From NCBI GenBank assembly GCA_021604765.1, contig BQJP01000013.1:1-63651 (forward strand): a stretch of 63,651 bases of DNA. The letters run 5' to 3'. This DNA is from Thermodesulfobacteriota bacterium (GTDB taxonomy: Bacteria; Desulfobacterota_D; UBA1144; Nemesobacterales; UBA2774). This document shows, in pieces, positions 46,844 through 56,343 of the stretch. How positions within the stretch are numbered: position 1 is the first letter of the stretch; each line of letters begins with the position of its first letter. The notes under the pieces were generated by a model. It was not told the origin of the DNA. It saw nothing but the letters and a program-made list of their open reading frames with translations, and did no database searches. The position numbers were made by a program, and so were the translations under genes.

Positions 46844-47686
46844 ATGAAAAATACAGTTAACCCTAAAGAGTTTTTCTCTAATTTAAGCTCACATCCGAGC
46901 AAGCAGCTTGGACAGAATTTTATTAAGGATTACCGAGTTATTGATCGTATTGTAAATGTTTCAGAACTCTCCTCAGATGATGAAGTGATAGAAATAGGGC
47001 CAGGTCTAGGAGCTCTTACATTTGCTTTGGCAGAAAAGGCCCGAAGAGTTGTGGCTATTGAGAAGGATAAAAAACTTGCAGATTATCTCAGCCAGTCCTT
47101 TCATGACCACTCTAACGTTGAGCTCATAAATCAGGACGCATTAAAAGTGGATTACAACAAAATTTATTATGGACATAAGTTAAAGGTAATTGCAAATCTC
47201 CCATATAGTGTTTCAACTCCGCTTTTGTTTAAATTGCTTGAAGCTCGTGAATATCTTTCGTCTATGGTACTAATGCTCCAACTTGAGGTTGGTGAGAGGA
47301 TAGCTGCTAGCCCCGGAGGAAAGACCTATGGATCTATGTCGGTTTTGCTGCAAACTTTTATGGATATTACATCAGAGTTTCGCGTATCGCCGGAGTCGTT
47401 TTGGCCAAAACCCAAGGTCGACTCAGTAGTATTGAAATTAATTCCTCTCAAAACACCCAGGACTAAAGTTTCAGATGAGGTATTATATGAAAGAGTAGTT
47501 AGGGCAGCATTCTCTTCTAGAAGAAAGATGATAGGGAATTCTCTCCAGTCTATTTTGTCTAAAGAATCTGCTGCAAAATCTCTTGAACTAGCAGGGATCA
47601 ATAAAAAAAGGAGAGCTGAAACTCTTACTATAGAAGAATTTGGGGCTTTAGTTGCTAAAGTTTCTATGCTTGAAACGCAACCATAG
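46844..47686 (+). CDS. rsmA: 16S rRNA dimethyladenosine transferase
   Basis: A 280-residue RsmA/KsgA methyltransferase. Motifs are LGQNFIKD, EIGPGLGALTFALAE (SAM motif I), NLPYSVSTPLLFKLL (the NLPY active-site motif), and a basic C-terminal domain (AAFSSRRKMIGNSLQ). It dimethylates A1518 and A1519 near the 3' end of 16S rRNA. The length is typical. Confidence 0.96.
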   Translation: MKNTVNPKEFFSNLSSHPSKQLGQNFIKDYRVIDRIVNVSELSSDDEVIEIGPGLGALTFALAEKARRVVAIEKDKKLADYLSQSFHDHSNVELINQDALKVDYNKIYYGHKLKVIANLPYSVSTPLLFKLLEAREYLSSMVLMLQLEVGERIAASPGGKTYGSMSVLLQTFMDITSEFRVSPESFWPKPKVDSVVLKLIPLKTPRTKVSDEVLYERVVRAAFSSRRKMIGNSLQSILSKESAAKSLELAGINKKRRAETLTIEEFGALVAKVSMLETQP

Positions 47687-47736
47687 CTTTTGGGTATGAA
47701 TATTATTAAGTAAGTATTGAAAAGACTGAGAGTAAC

Positions 47737-48231
47737 TTAGTCAGAAGATACAATCAAAAGTGTATTTCCAGCTTCAACAGCATCCCCTTCGTTTACTAAT
47801 ACATCTGTTACCTTTCCTTCGATCGGAGATTTTAGCTCACTTTCCATTTTCATGGCTTCAACTACAACGATTCCTTCGTCTGCGTCTACTTCATCACCGA
47901 TTTCTTTGAGTATCTTAACAACTCTACTTGGCATAGGTGATTTAATTTCCTGAACACCCGATAAAACCTGTGAAGATTTCATCTGGTCTCTCTCTGATAT
48001 TGCTTCAATTTCAAACAAGTCTCCATCCATGAAGACTTGGATATTGTTACCATTCTTCAATACGCCAATCGTAAGTGATTTTCCATCCACTATTATCGAG
48101 TAAATATAGTCGTCGATTTTTTCAAACTCAACAGGTCTGCCTTCTTCGTTAATCTTAACTACTGTTTGGTCTTTTTCTTGCTCAATCTCTACTGAAAAGA
48201 CCTTGTCTTTGATTTTAAATGTATATGTCAT
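47737..48231 (-). CDS. biotin carboxyl carrier protein of acyl-CoA carboxylase
   Basis: A 164-residue protein. The C-terminal 70 residues form a biotinyl domain, with the acceptor lysine K128 in VVVEAMKMESELKSP and the lead-in SPMPSRVVKILKEIGDEV. The N-terminal part is a small beta domain. It carries the carboxybiotin between the two catalytic subunits. Its start overlaps the end of the biotin carboxylase gene by 4 bases (ATGA), so the subunits are coupled. Confidence 0.92.
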   Translation of the reverse strand: MTYTFKIKDKVFSVEIEQEKDQTVVKINEEGRPVEFEKIDDYIYSIIVDGKSLTIGVLKNGNNIQVFMDGDLFEIEAISERDQMKSSQVLSGVQEIKSPMPSRVVKILKEIGDEVDADEGIVVVEAMKMESELKSPIEGKVTDVLVNEGDAVEAGNTLLIVSSD

Positions 48232-49721
48232 ATTAGTGTACCCCCGGAAAGTCCGGCCTTTCTTCCTAGGAGCTTCCAGTTTGACTGAGGACCTTTATCA
48301 GAACCTGTACTTTCTTCTGCATTCCCAACTGCTAGTGCTGCTGCGATTATGGCGGGTTCAATATCAACTTCTCCTGCTGTTAGTAGTTCAGGGTGTTTCT
48401 CTATAAATCCGGTGTCCAATTTCCCCTCTCTAAAGACATCGTTGTTCATTACACGGATCAGAAATCCAATATTAGTTTTTACGCCTAGAACGATGTATTC
48501 TTTTAGCGCCGATGCCATTTTATCAATTGCTGCCTCTCTGGATTCTGCCCAAACTACCAACTTTGATAACATAGGGTCATAAAAAGAAGTAACTTCATAT
48601 CCGCTATATATTGAAGAATCATCTCTTATGCCAGGTCCAGTTGGAGCTTTAACATAATGCAGTAATCCAGGTGAAGGCATAAAATTGGTTTCAGGATCTT
48701 CAGCATATACCCTGCATTCAACAGCCCATCCATTTATGGATAAATCTTTTTGCTTGAATGGTAATTTCTCTCCGTTAGCTATACGCACCATCCATTTTAC
48801 TATATCAAAACCGGTGATCATTTCTGTTACGGGATGCTCCACTTGTACACGGGTATTCATCTCAAGAAAGTAGAAATTTTCTTTCTGATCCATTATAAAC
48901 TCAACTGTTCCGGCACCGCTGTAATTTACGGCTTTAGATATCCTGACAGCAACCTCGCCCATTTTTTTCCTGGTTTTTGCGCTAATACCCGGAGAAGGGG
49001 CTTCCTCAATTACTTTTTGGTGTCTCCTCTGTATTGAACATTCACGTTCAAACAAATAAAGAGTATTTCCATGAGTATCTGCAATGATTTGGATCTCAAC
49101 ATGTCTTGGCTCTTCGACAAAGCGCTCAACAAATACCGAATCGTCACCAAATGAAGAACGCGCTTCACTTTTTGCCATACGAAGTGAGCTTTCAAAATCT
49201 TCTTTATTTCTAACTAGCCTCATTCCCTTTCCACCACCGCCAGCAGAGGCTTTGATCATTACCGGGTATCCGATTTTATCTGCAACCAATGGTGCTTCCA
49301 CATCTGATACAGCGCCATCCGAACCAGGTACTAGAGGTACTTTGGCCTCCTGCGCTATATTTCTTGCTGTAATTTTATCACCCATCAAGCGAATGGCTTC
49401 TGCAGAAGGTCCTATAAATACGATTTTTTCTTTTTCACATCTTTTTGCGAATTTTTCGTTCTCTGAAAGGAAACCAAATCCAGGGTGAATTGCCTCGGCG
49501 CCTGACTTCTTAGCAACGTCAATTATCTTGTCTATGACAAGGTAACTTTCAGCAGGGGCTGAACCTCCTATATGATATGCTTCGTCTGCAAGGGCTACAT
49601 GCAGCGACTTGCGATCGGCGTCAGAATAGACAGCAACAGTAGTAGCGCCTAATTCCTTACAGGCTCTAATAATCCTTACCGCTATCTCCCCTCTGTTTGC
49701 TATTAATATTTTCTTAAACAT
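48228..49721 (-). CDS. biotin carboxylase subunit of acyl-CoA carboxylase
   Basis: A 497-residue ATP-grasp biotin carboxylase: FKKILIANRGEIAVRIIRAC at the N-terminus, the Gly-rich lid KASAGGGGKGMRLV, EAPSPGIS, and EMNTRVQVEHPVTEMITG containing active-site residues. It is longer than AccC of fatty-acid synthesis (about 450), which fits a propionyl- or other acyl-CoA carboxylase. It lies 18 bases downstream of the carboxyltransferase gene. Confidence 0.95.
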   Translation of the reverse strand: MFKKILIANRGEIAVRIIRACKELGATTVAVYSDADRKSLHVALADEAYHIGGSAPAESYLVIDKIIDVAKKSGAEAIHPGFGFLSENEKFAKRCEKEKIVFIGPSAEAIRLMGDKITARNIAQEAKVPLVPGSDGAVSDVEAPLVADKIGYPVMIKASAGGGGKGMRLVRNKEDFESSLRMAKSEARSSFGDDSVFVERFVEEPRHVEIQIIADTHGNTLYLFERECSIQRRHQKVIEEAPSPGISAKTRKKMGEVAVRISKAVNYSGAGTVEFIMDQKENFYFLEMNTRVQVEHPVTEMITGFDIVKWMVRIANGEKLPFKQKDLSINGWAVECRVYAEDPETNFMPSPGLLHYVKAPTGPGIRDDSSIYSGYEVTSFYDPMLSKLVVWAESREAAIDKMASALKEYIVLGVKTNIGFLIRVMNNDVFREGKLDTGFIEKHPELLTAGEVDIEPAIIAAALAVGNAEESTGSDKGPQSNWKLLGRKAGLSGGTLI

Positions 49722-49739
49722 TCAGTATGTCCTTTGTTG

Positions 49740-51284
49740 TTAAAGTGGAATGTTTCCGTGCTTTTTAGGAGGAAGAGTTTGTCTTTTCCCGTCAAGCATT
49801 TCAAATGCCGCTATTACTCTTGGTCTTGTATCTTCAGGTTTAATAACTTCATCCACATAACCAAGCTCTGCAGCTTTGTAAGGATTAGCGAAATTTTCTT
49901 TATACTCTTCCATTAGTCTTGCTCTTTCTGCCTCAGGGTCATCAGCTTGTGCGATTTGCCCTCTAGAAATAATATTTACTGCACCCTCTGAGCCAATAAC
50001 TGCAATCTCAGCTGTTGGGTACGCCAGGGTCATATCTCCCCTAATATGTCTGGAGTTCATAACATCATAGGCGCCGCCATAGGCTTTTCTGGTAATAACT
50101 GTCACCCTCGGAACTGTTGCTTCGCAGTAGGCATAGAGCAATTTAGCTCCGTGTTTAATAATTCCTCCCCACTCTTGTGAAGTTCCGGGTAGGAATCCAG
50201 GCACATCTTCTAATGTTAAAATTGGGATATTAAAGCAGTCACAAAATCTTACAAATCTGCCACCCTTGATAGATGCATCAATATCAAGACATCCAGCTAA
50301 CATATTTGGTTGGTTGCCTACTATACCTACTACCCTGCCTGCTAATCTGGCAAATCCAATAATGATATTTTGTGCAAAATGCTCTTGTATTTCAAAGAAA
50401 TAACCATCGTCGACTACTGATCTTACGACATCTTTCATATCGTAGGGCTTATTTGGGTTTTCAGGAACTATGGCTCTGAGCCCCATGTCACGCCTATCTG
50501 ATGGATCTTCGGTTGTAATCCTAGGTGGATCTTCCATATTGTTTGAAGGAAGGAAGCTTAATAGTTCTTTTACAAGTAAAATTGATTCTTTGTCATCTTC
50601 AGCGGCAAAGTGGGCCACACCGCTTCTGGAGTTATGAACCATAGCGCCGCCCAAATCCTCAGAATTGACCTCTTCGTGTGTTACAGCTTTGATTACATCA
50701 GGGCCCGTTATGAACATATAGCTCTTATCTTTAACCATTATAGTGAAATCGGTAATAGCGGGAGAGTAGACTGCTCCTCCAGCGCAAGGTCCCATGATGG
50801 AAGAAATTTGGGGTACAACGCCTGATGCTAATACATTTCGGGAAAAAATCTCGGCATATCCGGCAAGGCTTTCAACTCCTTCTTGAATCCTTGCACCGCC
50901 TGAATCACTTAATCCAATTACCGGCGCTCCGACCTGCATGGCAAGATCCATAATTTTGCATATCTTTCTTCCATGCTCCATTCCTAGTGAGCCACCGAAC
51001 ACTGTGAAGTCCTGAGCGAATACAAAAACTTGGCGCCCTTCAACTTTGCCATATCCGGTTACAACGCCGTCACCAAGGAATTTTTTGTCATCCATTCCAA
51101 AGTCATTGCATCTGTGTACAACGAACTTATCTAATTCTACAAATGTGTTTTTATCAAGGAGTAGGTCTATTCTTTCTCTGGCTGTAAGTTTGCCGCTGTC
51201 ATGTTGTTTCTTTATGCGGGATTCCCCGCCCCCTGATTCAGCTTCTTTATCTTTTTGTTCAAGTAATTCTATTTTTTCCTTCAT
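49740..51284 (-). CDS. acyl-CoA carboxylase carboxyltransferase (propionyl-CoA carboxylase beta type)
   Basis: A 514-residue protein with crotonase-fold carboxyltransferase halves. Visible are [27 protein letters not shown] with the oxyanion glycines, [17 protein letters not shown], and the C-terminal [17 protein letters not shown]. This matches PccB-type subunits; acetyl-CoA or methylmalonyl specificity cannot be excluded. It is the first gene of the three-subunit carboxylase operon. A dehydrogenase and coaE nearby support acyl-CoA metabolism. Confidence 0.92.
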   Translation of the reverse strand: MKEKIELLEQKDKEAESGGGESRIKKQHDSGKLTARERIDLLLDKNTFVELDKFVVHRCNDFGMDDKKFLGDGVVTGYGKVEGRQVFVFAQDFTVFGGSLGMEHGRKICKIMDLAMQVGAPVIGLSDSGGARIQEGVESLAGYAEIFSRNVLASGVVPQISSIMGPCAGGAVYSPAITDFTIMVKDKSYMFITGPDVIKAVTHEEVNSEDLGGAMVHNSRSGVAHFAAEDDKESILLVKELLSFLPSNNMEDPPRITTEDPSDRRDMGLRAIVPENPNKPYDMKDVVRSVVDDGYFFEIQEHFAQNIIIGFARLAGRVVGIVGNQPNMLAGCLDIDASIKGGRFVRFCDCFNIPILTLEDVPGFLPGTSQEWGGIIKHGAKLLYAYCEATVPRVTVITRKAYGGAYDVMNSRHIRGDMTLAYPTAEIAVIGSEGAVNIISRGQIAQADDPEAERARLMEEYKENFANPYKAAELGYVDEVIKPEDTRPRVIAAFEMLDGKRQTLPPKKHGNIPL

Positions 51285-51428
51285 TCTCTGCTCCTTTGAA
51301 GGTCGTTAAGAGTGAAAAAATCTACTCAGAAAAACAATAGTTGGCAAGTTTGAAGACATGATTGAGATAATATTTTTTAAGAACGTGAGACAAATTAAAA
51401 TTATTAGAGTGTTACTATTTATGGTTTT

Positions 51429-52028
51429 TTAAAATTTCACCAATTCTACCCATAGATTGTCAACCTGGGTTTGAGTCTCTTCTTTGGTTCCTGAGTTGTC
51501 AATTATGTAATCCGCAACCTTGGCTTTTTCGGACTCAGGCATTTGTGAATTAATACGGGAAAGAGCTTCCTCTTTGGATAATCCATTTCTCTCTGAGAGT
51601 CGTGCTATCTGTGATTCTTTGTCTGACGTTACAACTATCAACTTGTCGAGTAAATTATTAATACCACCCTTTTCCACAATAAGAGCAGCCTCAATAATAA
51701 CTACTTCGACATTGTCATCTCTATATTTTTCAACTGTTTCTCTAGCATGGCCTATTATCTTTGGGTGGGTTATCTCATTTAACTTTTTACGTTTAATATC
51801 ATCATTAAATATTATATCCCCTAGAGCTTTTCTGTTTATTGTCTTATCTGAATTTAGGATACCCTGCCCAAAAATATCGACTATCTCTTTCCAAGCCGGG
51901 TTATTGGGCTCTACGATCTTTCTTGCTATATCGTCGACATCAATCACTTTTGCGCCGTGCTCTTCAAACATCTCCGCAACAACACTTTTTCCGCTAGCTA
52001 TATTTCCAGTAAGACCTAAGACCTTCAT
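51429..52028 (-). CDS. coaE: dephospho-CoA kinase
   Basis: A 199-residue P-loop kinase: GLTGNIASGKSVVAEMF at the N-terminus, the substrate motif DVDDIARKIVEP, and VIIEAALIVEKG. It phosphorylates dephospho-CoA in the last step of CoA synthesis. It sits between the carboxylase operon and the divergent hydroxyacyl-CoA dehydrogenase, with 117 bases between the two starts. Confidence 0.95.
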   Translation of the reverse strand: MKVLGLTGNIASGKSVVAEMFEEHGAKVIDVDDIARKIVEPNNPAWKEIVDIFGQGILNSDKTINRKALGDIIFNDDIKRKKLNEITHPKIIGHARETVEKYRDDNVEVVIIEAALIVEKGGINNLLDKLIVVTSDKESQIARLSERNGLSKEEALSRINSQMPESEKAKVADYIIDNSGTKEETQTQVDNLWVELVKF

Positions 52029-52098
52029 GAGATTATTGTAAATAGGTAAACACAGGGTTTCAATGTTTGAGGTTCTTATATAGATTCAATATACAGTT

Positions 52099-52107
52099 TG
52101 GTATAAT
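52099..52107 (+). promoter_or_regulatory. extended -10 promoter for the hydroxyacyl-CoA dehydrogenase gene
   Basis: TGGTATAAT is an extended -10 element (TGnTATAAT), about 38 bases before the start. No good -35 is seen. AAGGAG at 52134-52139 is well spaced to the ATG. Confidence 0.6.
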
Positions 52108-52145
52108 AGAACTTCTTTACATGAGGTCTCAAGAAGGAGCTAGAC

Positions 52146-53012
52146 ATGACTAAGAAAGTTAAGGATATAAAAAAAGTTGCAGTAATTGGAGCAGGAACCA
52201 TGGGTTCTGGAATAGCACAGGTTGTTGCTTCAAATGATCGAGAGGTTTTACTACTGGATGTTTCTGACGCTGCTCTTGATAGAGGTACGAAAGCCATAGA
52301 AAAGAGCCTTGGTAGGCTTGTCAAAAAAGAAACAATTAGTCTCGAACATAGCAATTCTATACTTAGCTGTATTAGAACTACAACAAACTTCGAAGATTTA
52401 GGCGATGTAGATCTCGTAATAGAGGCAGTGTTTGAAGATATGGGGATTAAGAAGGAAATTTACAGCAAGCTTGATAATATAACAGGGGACGATGTAATTC
52501 TTGCGACCAATACCTCATCCCTTCCTATAGTTGAGATTGCAGTAAGCACAAGCAAAGCTGATAAAGTTGTAGGTATGCATTTTTTTAATCCTGCACCTGT
52601 AATGAAACTCGTAGAAATAATAAAGACACTCGCGACATCTGACGAGACAGCGCAGTTCGCATATGACTTTGCTTTAGCTCTAGGTAAAGAGCCGGTAATG
52701 ACTATAGATAGCCCAGGATTTATTGTGAACAGGATATTAGTGCCAATGTTAAATGAAGCAGTGTTTGCTTATCAGGATGGGGTCGGGAGTGCTGAGGATA
52801 TTGATAAAGCAATGATGCTTGGGACAAATCAGCCCATTGGCCCATTGGCATTGGTAGATTTAATCGGTCTGGATGTAACGCTTGATGTCATGGACACGTT
52901 TTACAGAGAATTTCAGGATTCCAAATTCAGAGCTGCTCCCCTTCTCAGACAAATGGTTCGTGCCGGAAGGTTGGGAAGAAAATCCGGCAAAGGGTTTTTT
53001 GACTACTCGTAA
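52146..53012 (+). CDS. 3-hydroxybutyryl-CoA dehydrogenase
   Basis: A 288-residue NAD-dependent dehydrogenase: Rossmann motif VAVIGAGTMGSGIAQV, catalytic region NTSSLPI, GMHFFNPAPVMKLVEI with the catalytic His, and a C-terminal helical domain with GLDVTLDVMD. It interconverts acetoacetyl-CoA and 3-hydroxybutyryl-CoA (or longer chains). Fits the acyl-CoA gene group. The length equals the HBD/PaaH-type single-function enzymes. Confidence 0.93.
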   Translation: MTKKVKDIKKVAVIGAGTMGSGIAQVVASNDREVLLLDVSDAALDRGTKAIEKSLGRLVKKETISLEHSNSILSCIRTTTNFEDLGDVDLVIEAVFEDMGIKKEIYSKLDNITGDDVILATNTSSLPIVEIAVSTSKADKVVGMHFFNPAPVMKLVEIIKTLATSDETAQFAYDFALALGKEPVMTIDSPGFIVNRILVPMLNEAVFAYQDGVGSAEDIDKAMMLGTNQPIGPLALVDLIGLDVTLDVMDTFYREFQDSKFRAAPLLRQMVRAGRLGRKSGKGFFDYS

Positions 53013-53042
53013 TTTATTTTATAAGAGATGAGATTATTAGTT

Positions 53043-54467
53043 TTAATTGGATACATCTTCATTCGGAATTACATCTAAAGCTTTATTTAAACGCTTAAGT
53101 ACTTCATCTTTTCCTAAAATATCCATAACTTCAAAAATCCCGGGGCTGACTGTTCCACCAGTAAGAGAAACCCTTATAGGTTGGGCAATCTTTCCTAGCT
53201 TAAGCTCTCTTTCTTCCATTACCTGATCAAATACTTTGTGCATTTCATCTGTATTAAATTCAGATAGGTCGGAAAGTCTTTCTGTAATATCTGAAAGTAC
53301 TGGTTTTATGGCAGGTGTTAAAAATTTGGATTTGGCTTTTTCCTCAAATTCAATACCATCAGCATAGAAGTAATCAATCGTATCAGCTATATCGAGTAGG
53401 TTTTTTGCGCGCTGACTTAACTCCTTGATAATTTTTATAAGCTTCTCATCTATATCTATATTGAGGCCTTTTTCTTTTAACAGCGGTAAAACAAGTTCGC
53501 CAATTTTTTCAGGTGGCTCATTCTTTATATACCAGCTATTTAGCCACTCTAATTTTTCTTCGTTAAATACAGCTGCCGATTTGCCAACATTATCTAAAGT
53601 AAATTTCTCTATTAATTCTTCTTTGGTGAAAATCTCCTGATTACCATAAGACCATCCTAGCCGGGAAAGAAAATTAATAATTGCTTCTGGTAGATAGCCT
53701 TGATCTTTAAAAGCTACAACTGAAGTTGCCCCATGGCGTTTGCTGAGTCTTTTATTGTCTGCTCCCAGGATCATAGAAACATGAGCTATCTGAGGTATAT
53801 CATATGAAAGTGCGTTGTATATTAGTACTTGTCTCGGGGTATTTATTAAATGATCATCACCCCTGATTATGTGGGTTATGTCCATTGTGGCATCATCTAC
53901 GACAACTGCAAAATTATAAGTAGGAAATCCATCACGCTTAAGAATTATAAAATCGTCCACTTCACTTGCATCAAATGTTATTGTGCCTCTTAATAAATCC
54001 TGAACTTCTATAGTTCCTTCATCCGGCGTTTGTAGACGTATAGCGTAAGGATTGTTCGGGCTCTCATTTAGCTTTGCCCATTCTCGTTTATAACGAAGCA
54101 CCTCTCCTTTGCTCTGCGCCTCTTTTCTTTTTTCCTCTAGTTCCTCAGGCGTTACATAACATTTGTAAGCATGCCCCGATTCTAAAAGCTTATTTGCATG
54201 TTCTTGATATATGTTCAATCTTTCAGACTGTCTAAATGGTTTTCCATCCCAGTCAAGACCAAGCCACTGCATAGCATCCAATATTTCAGTAATGGATTCA
54301 TCTGTAGATCTTTCCTGATCGGTATCCTCTATTCGTAATATAAATTCACCGTTGAAATGCCTGGCAAAAAGCCAGTTGAAAATAGCTGTTCTTGCGCCAC
54401 CCACGTGTAGTGAGCCTGTAGGGCTAGGGGCAAACCTTGTTCTAACGTTCTTAGTGCTTTGTGTCAT
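53043..54467 (-). CDS. gltX: glutamyl-tRNA synthetase
   Basis: A 474-residue class I synthetase. The HIGH-type motif is SPTGSLHVGGARTAIFNWL, and KMSKS is represented by DNKRLSKRHGATSV. The C-terminal helical anticodon-binding domain is present. The form may be discriminating or non-discriminating; the presence of gatCAB elsewhere would be needed to say. The length is normal. Confidence 0.96.
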   Translation of the reverse strand: MTQSTKNVRTRFAPSPTGSLHVGGARTAIFNWLFARHFNGEFILRIEDTDQERSTDESITEILDAMQWLGLDWDGKPFRQSERLNIYQEHANKLLESGHAYKCYVTPEELEEKRKEAQSKGEVLRYKREWAKLNESPNNPYAIRLQTPDEGTIEVQDLLRGTITFDASEVDDFIILKRDGFPTYNFAVVVDDATMDITHIIRGDDHLINTPRQVLIYNALSYDIPQIAHVSMILGADNKRLSKRHGATSVVAFKDQGYLPEAIINFLSRLGWSYGNQEIFTKEELIEKFTLDNVGKSAAVFNEEKLEWLNSWYIKNEPPEKIGELVLPLLKEKGLNIDIDEKLIKIIKELSQRAKNLLDIADTIDYFYADGIEFEEKAKSKFLTPAIKPVLSDITERLSDLSEFNTDEMHKVFDQVMEERELKLGKIAQPIRVSLTGGTVSPGIFEVMDILGKDEVLKRLNKALDVIPNEDVSN

Positions 54468-54529
54468 CGGGGTGTTAGCTTAATTTAGACTTCTATCTGA
54501 GTCAACATATGGGAATCAGAGAGGTTGGA

Positions 54530-54808
54530 TTATTCTTCTATTTTGATTTCAAGCAGCTGATCTAGCTCGCCTTTTCTTTCTAATGCTACAAGCTCATCAT
54601 ATCCGCCTATGAAATTATCATTAATTATGATAATCGGAACGGTTCTCCATTTGTGCTTTTCAACAAGTTCTATTCTTAATTCATGATCGCTTGTAAGGTC
54701 AATCTCCATAAATTCGACCCCCTTATTTTTTAGGAAGCCTTTGGCGGCATGACAGTAAGCACAATAAGTACTTGTATAAACCTCAACTTTGGTCAAACTT
54801 TTTACCAT
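54530..54808 (-). CDS. glutaredoxin
   Basis: About 92 residues from the ATG at 54808: EVYTSTYCAYCHAAKGFL with the active-site CAYC, then WRTVPIIIINDNFIGGYDEL, the TVP motif and the GGYD glutathione-binding turn. It is a dithiol glutaredoxin that reduces disulfides with glutathione. The upstream in-frame TTG at 54865 would add 19 residues of no domain value, so it is not chosen. A TTG three codons downstream of the ATG region is another possible start. Confidence 0.9.
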   Translation of the reverse strand: MVKSLTKVEVYTSTYCAYCHAAKGFLKNKGVEFMEIDLTSDHELRIELVEKHKWRTVPIIIINDNFIGGYDELVALERKGELDQLLEIKIEE

Positions 54809-54951
54809 CCTTAGTAAACAAGTTTCTTTAGGCTTTATGATGCTTGGTTTTTGTAAGAGATTCAAGTATGATTGAGAACCCAGCGGGGTAAACCTTGGGT
54901 TTTAATAGATCAAATCTAAAGAACGGTAAATTTAACTCCTAATTTAATTAT

Positions 54952-55500
54952 ATGACAAAACTTTTTATATATCTTTTCTTATTTATAAGCATCGTCGGTC
55001 TCAATTCTTGCTCAGTAACAAGGTTTGTCGGATATTATGCGGCAGCTGGTGATGATGATTCGGGCAATTTAAACGGACAAGTTTTCCAAACTGACGACAC
55101 TTCTTATAGAATAGGCAGTTTGCCTGCTTCGTGGAAAAGAAATAATGTTGAGGGTGGCGACTTAGCTTTTACTAACTCACAGATTGATGCCACTATGACT
55201 GTGAATTCAACCTGCAATGAGAAAAAGAAAAAATATAGCTTAAAAGCTCTTTCTGAATCTTTATTGATTGGTATTAAAGGTAAAGAGGCTTTAGAGCGGG
55301 AAGAAATAACCGTAGACGGACAGCAGGCGCTCAAAACTATATATACTGGTAGTCTCAATAATGTCCCAATTAAAATCGTAACTGTAGTCCTGAAAAAAGA
55401 TATTTGCATATATGATTTTACCTATGCCTCATCTCCTCAAAACTTCGATCTTGGAATTGTAGATTTTAATAATTTTGTATCGCAGTTTAAGGCTTTATAG
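54952..55500 (+). CDS. putative lipoprotein upstream of mlaE, unknown
   Basis: A 182-residue protein with a signal sequence and a lipobox-like LNSC (Cys20). The mature part is small and beta-rich with no recognised domain. It ends 2 bases before the MlaE permease gene, so the two should be translated together. The role may be in lipid transport, by context only. Confidence 0.7.
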   Translation: MTKLFIYLFLFISIVGLNSCSVTRFVGYYAAAGDDDSGNLNGQVFQTDDTSYRIGSLPASWKRNNVEGGDLAFTNSQIDATMTVNSTCNEKKKKYSLKALSESLLIGIKGKEALEREEITVDGQQALKTIYTGSLNNVPIKIVTVVLKKDICIYDFTYASSPQNFDLGIVDFNNFVSQFKAL

Positions 55501-55502
55501 AC

Positions 55503-56282
55503 ATGTTTACAAACCTTATAGAAAGAATAGGATCTTATATACTTAACCTTATCGAGACTGTAGGTGAAATTCTTATTTTTCTATACAAGTCAATAATTGC
55601 AACTTTTACCCGTCCTTTTAATTTCAAGTTAGTGCTCGAACAAATTGATGAAATAGGATTCAAATCGATACCAATTGTAATAGCCTCAGCTATGGCTATA
55701 GGTATGGTAATGGTAGTTCAGTTAGCTTGGGGTTTTGTAAACTTTGGAGCAAAGGGATTAGTGGGGCCCCTAGTTTCGCTGTCTTTTGTGAGAGAGCTGG
55801 GACCAGTTGTAGCTTCACTGCTTGTTGGAGGTAGGGTAGGAGCTGGCATAACAGCCGAGATAGGGTCTATGAAGGTTACCGAGCAGATTGATGCTATTAG
55901 AACCATGGGCGCTGATCCTATGAAGAAATTAGTAGCTCCAAGGCTGCTTGCAGCTATTATATCATTTCCAATCTTAGCTATGATTGCAGATTTCTCTGGC
56001 ATATTAGGTGCTATGATTATGTCCAATATAGATTTGGATGTTAAGCCACAGTTATTTCTTTCTACGATGCTAGAATGGGTAACTAAAGAAGATGTCATAA
56101 GCGGTATTGCTAAGACATTCTTCTTTGGCATTATTGTGGCTATTACTGGTTGCTACATTGGAATGCGGGCTGAAGGCGGCACTCAAGGCGTTGGACGAGC
56201 AACTACTGAAACTGTTGTGGTGGCACTGCTTCTTATTATTATCGGCGATTTTATACTTACAAAACTGTTTTTATTACTATGA
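55503..56282 (+). CDS. mlaE: MlaE-family ABC transporter permease
   Basis: A 259-residue permease with about five hydrophobic segments and the family motifs FVRELGPVVASLLVGGRVGAGITAEIGSM and VTEQIDAIRTMGADPM. MlaE is the membrane part of the ABC system that moves phospholipids between the inner and outer membranes. The usual partners MlaF (ATPase) and MlaD (MCE) are not adjacent; nicotinate phosphoribosyltransferase follows instead. They may be elsewhere in the genome. Confidence 0.9.
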   Translation: MFTNLIERIGSYILNLIETVGEILIFLYKSIIATFTRPFNFKLVLEQIDEIGFKSIPIVIASAMAIGMVMVVQLAWGFVNFGAKGLVGPLVSLSFVRELGPVVASLLVGGRVGAGITAEIGSMKVTEQIDAIRTMGADPMKKLVAPRLLAAIISFPILAMIADFSGILGAMIMSNIDLDVKPQLFLSTMLEWVTKEDVISGIAKTFFFGIIVAITGCYIGMRAEGGTQGVGRATTETVVVALLLIIIGDFILTKLFLLL

Positions 56283-56343
56283 CACCTCTTCAGAATTCCT
56301 ACACTTAACCCGAACTTAATTAATTCCTGTTACAATACATAAA

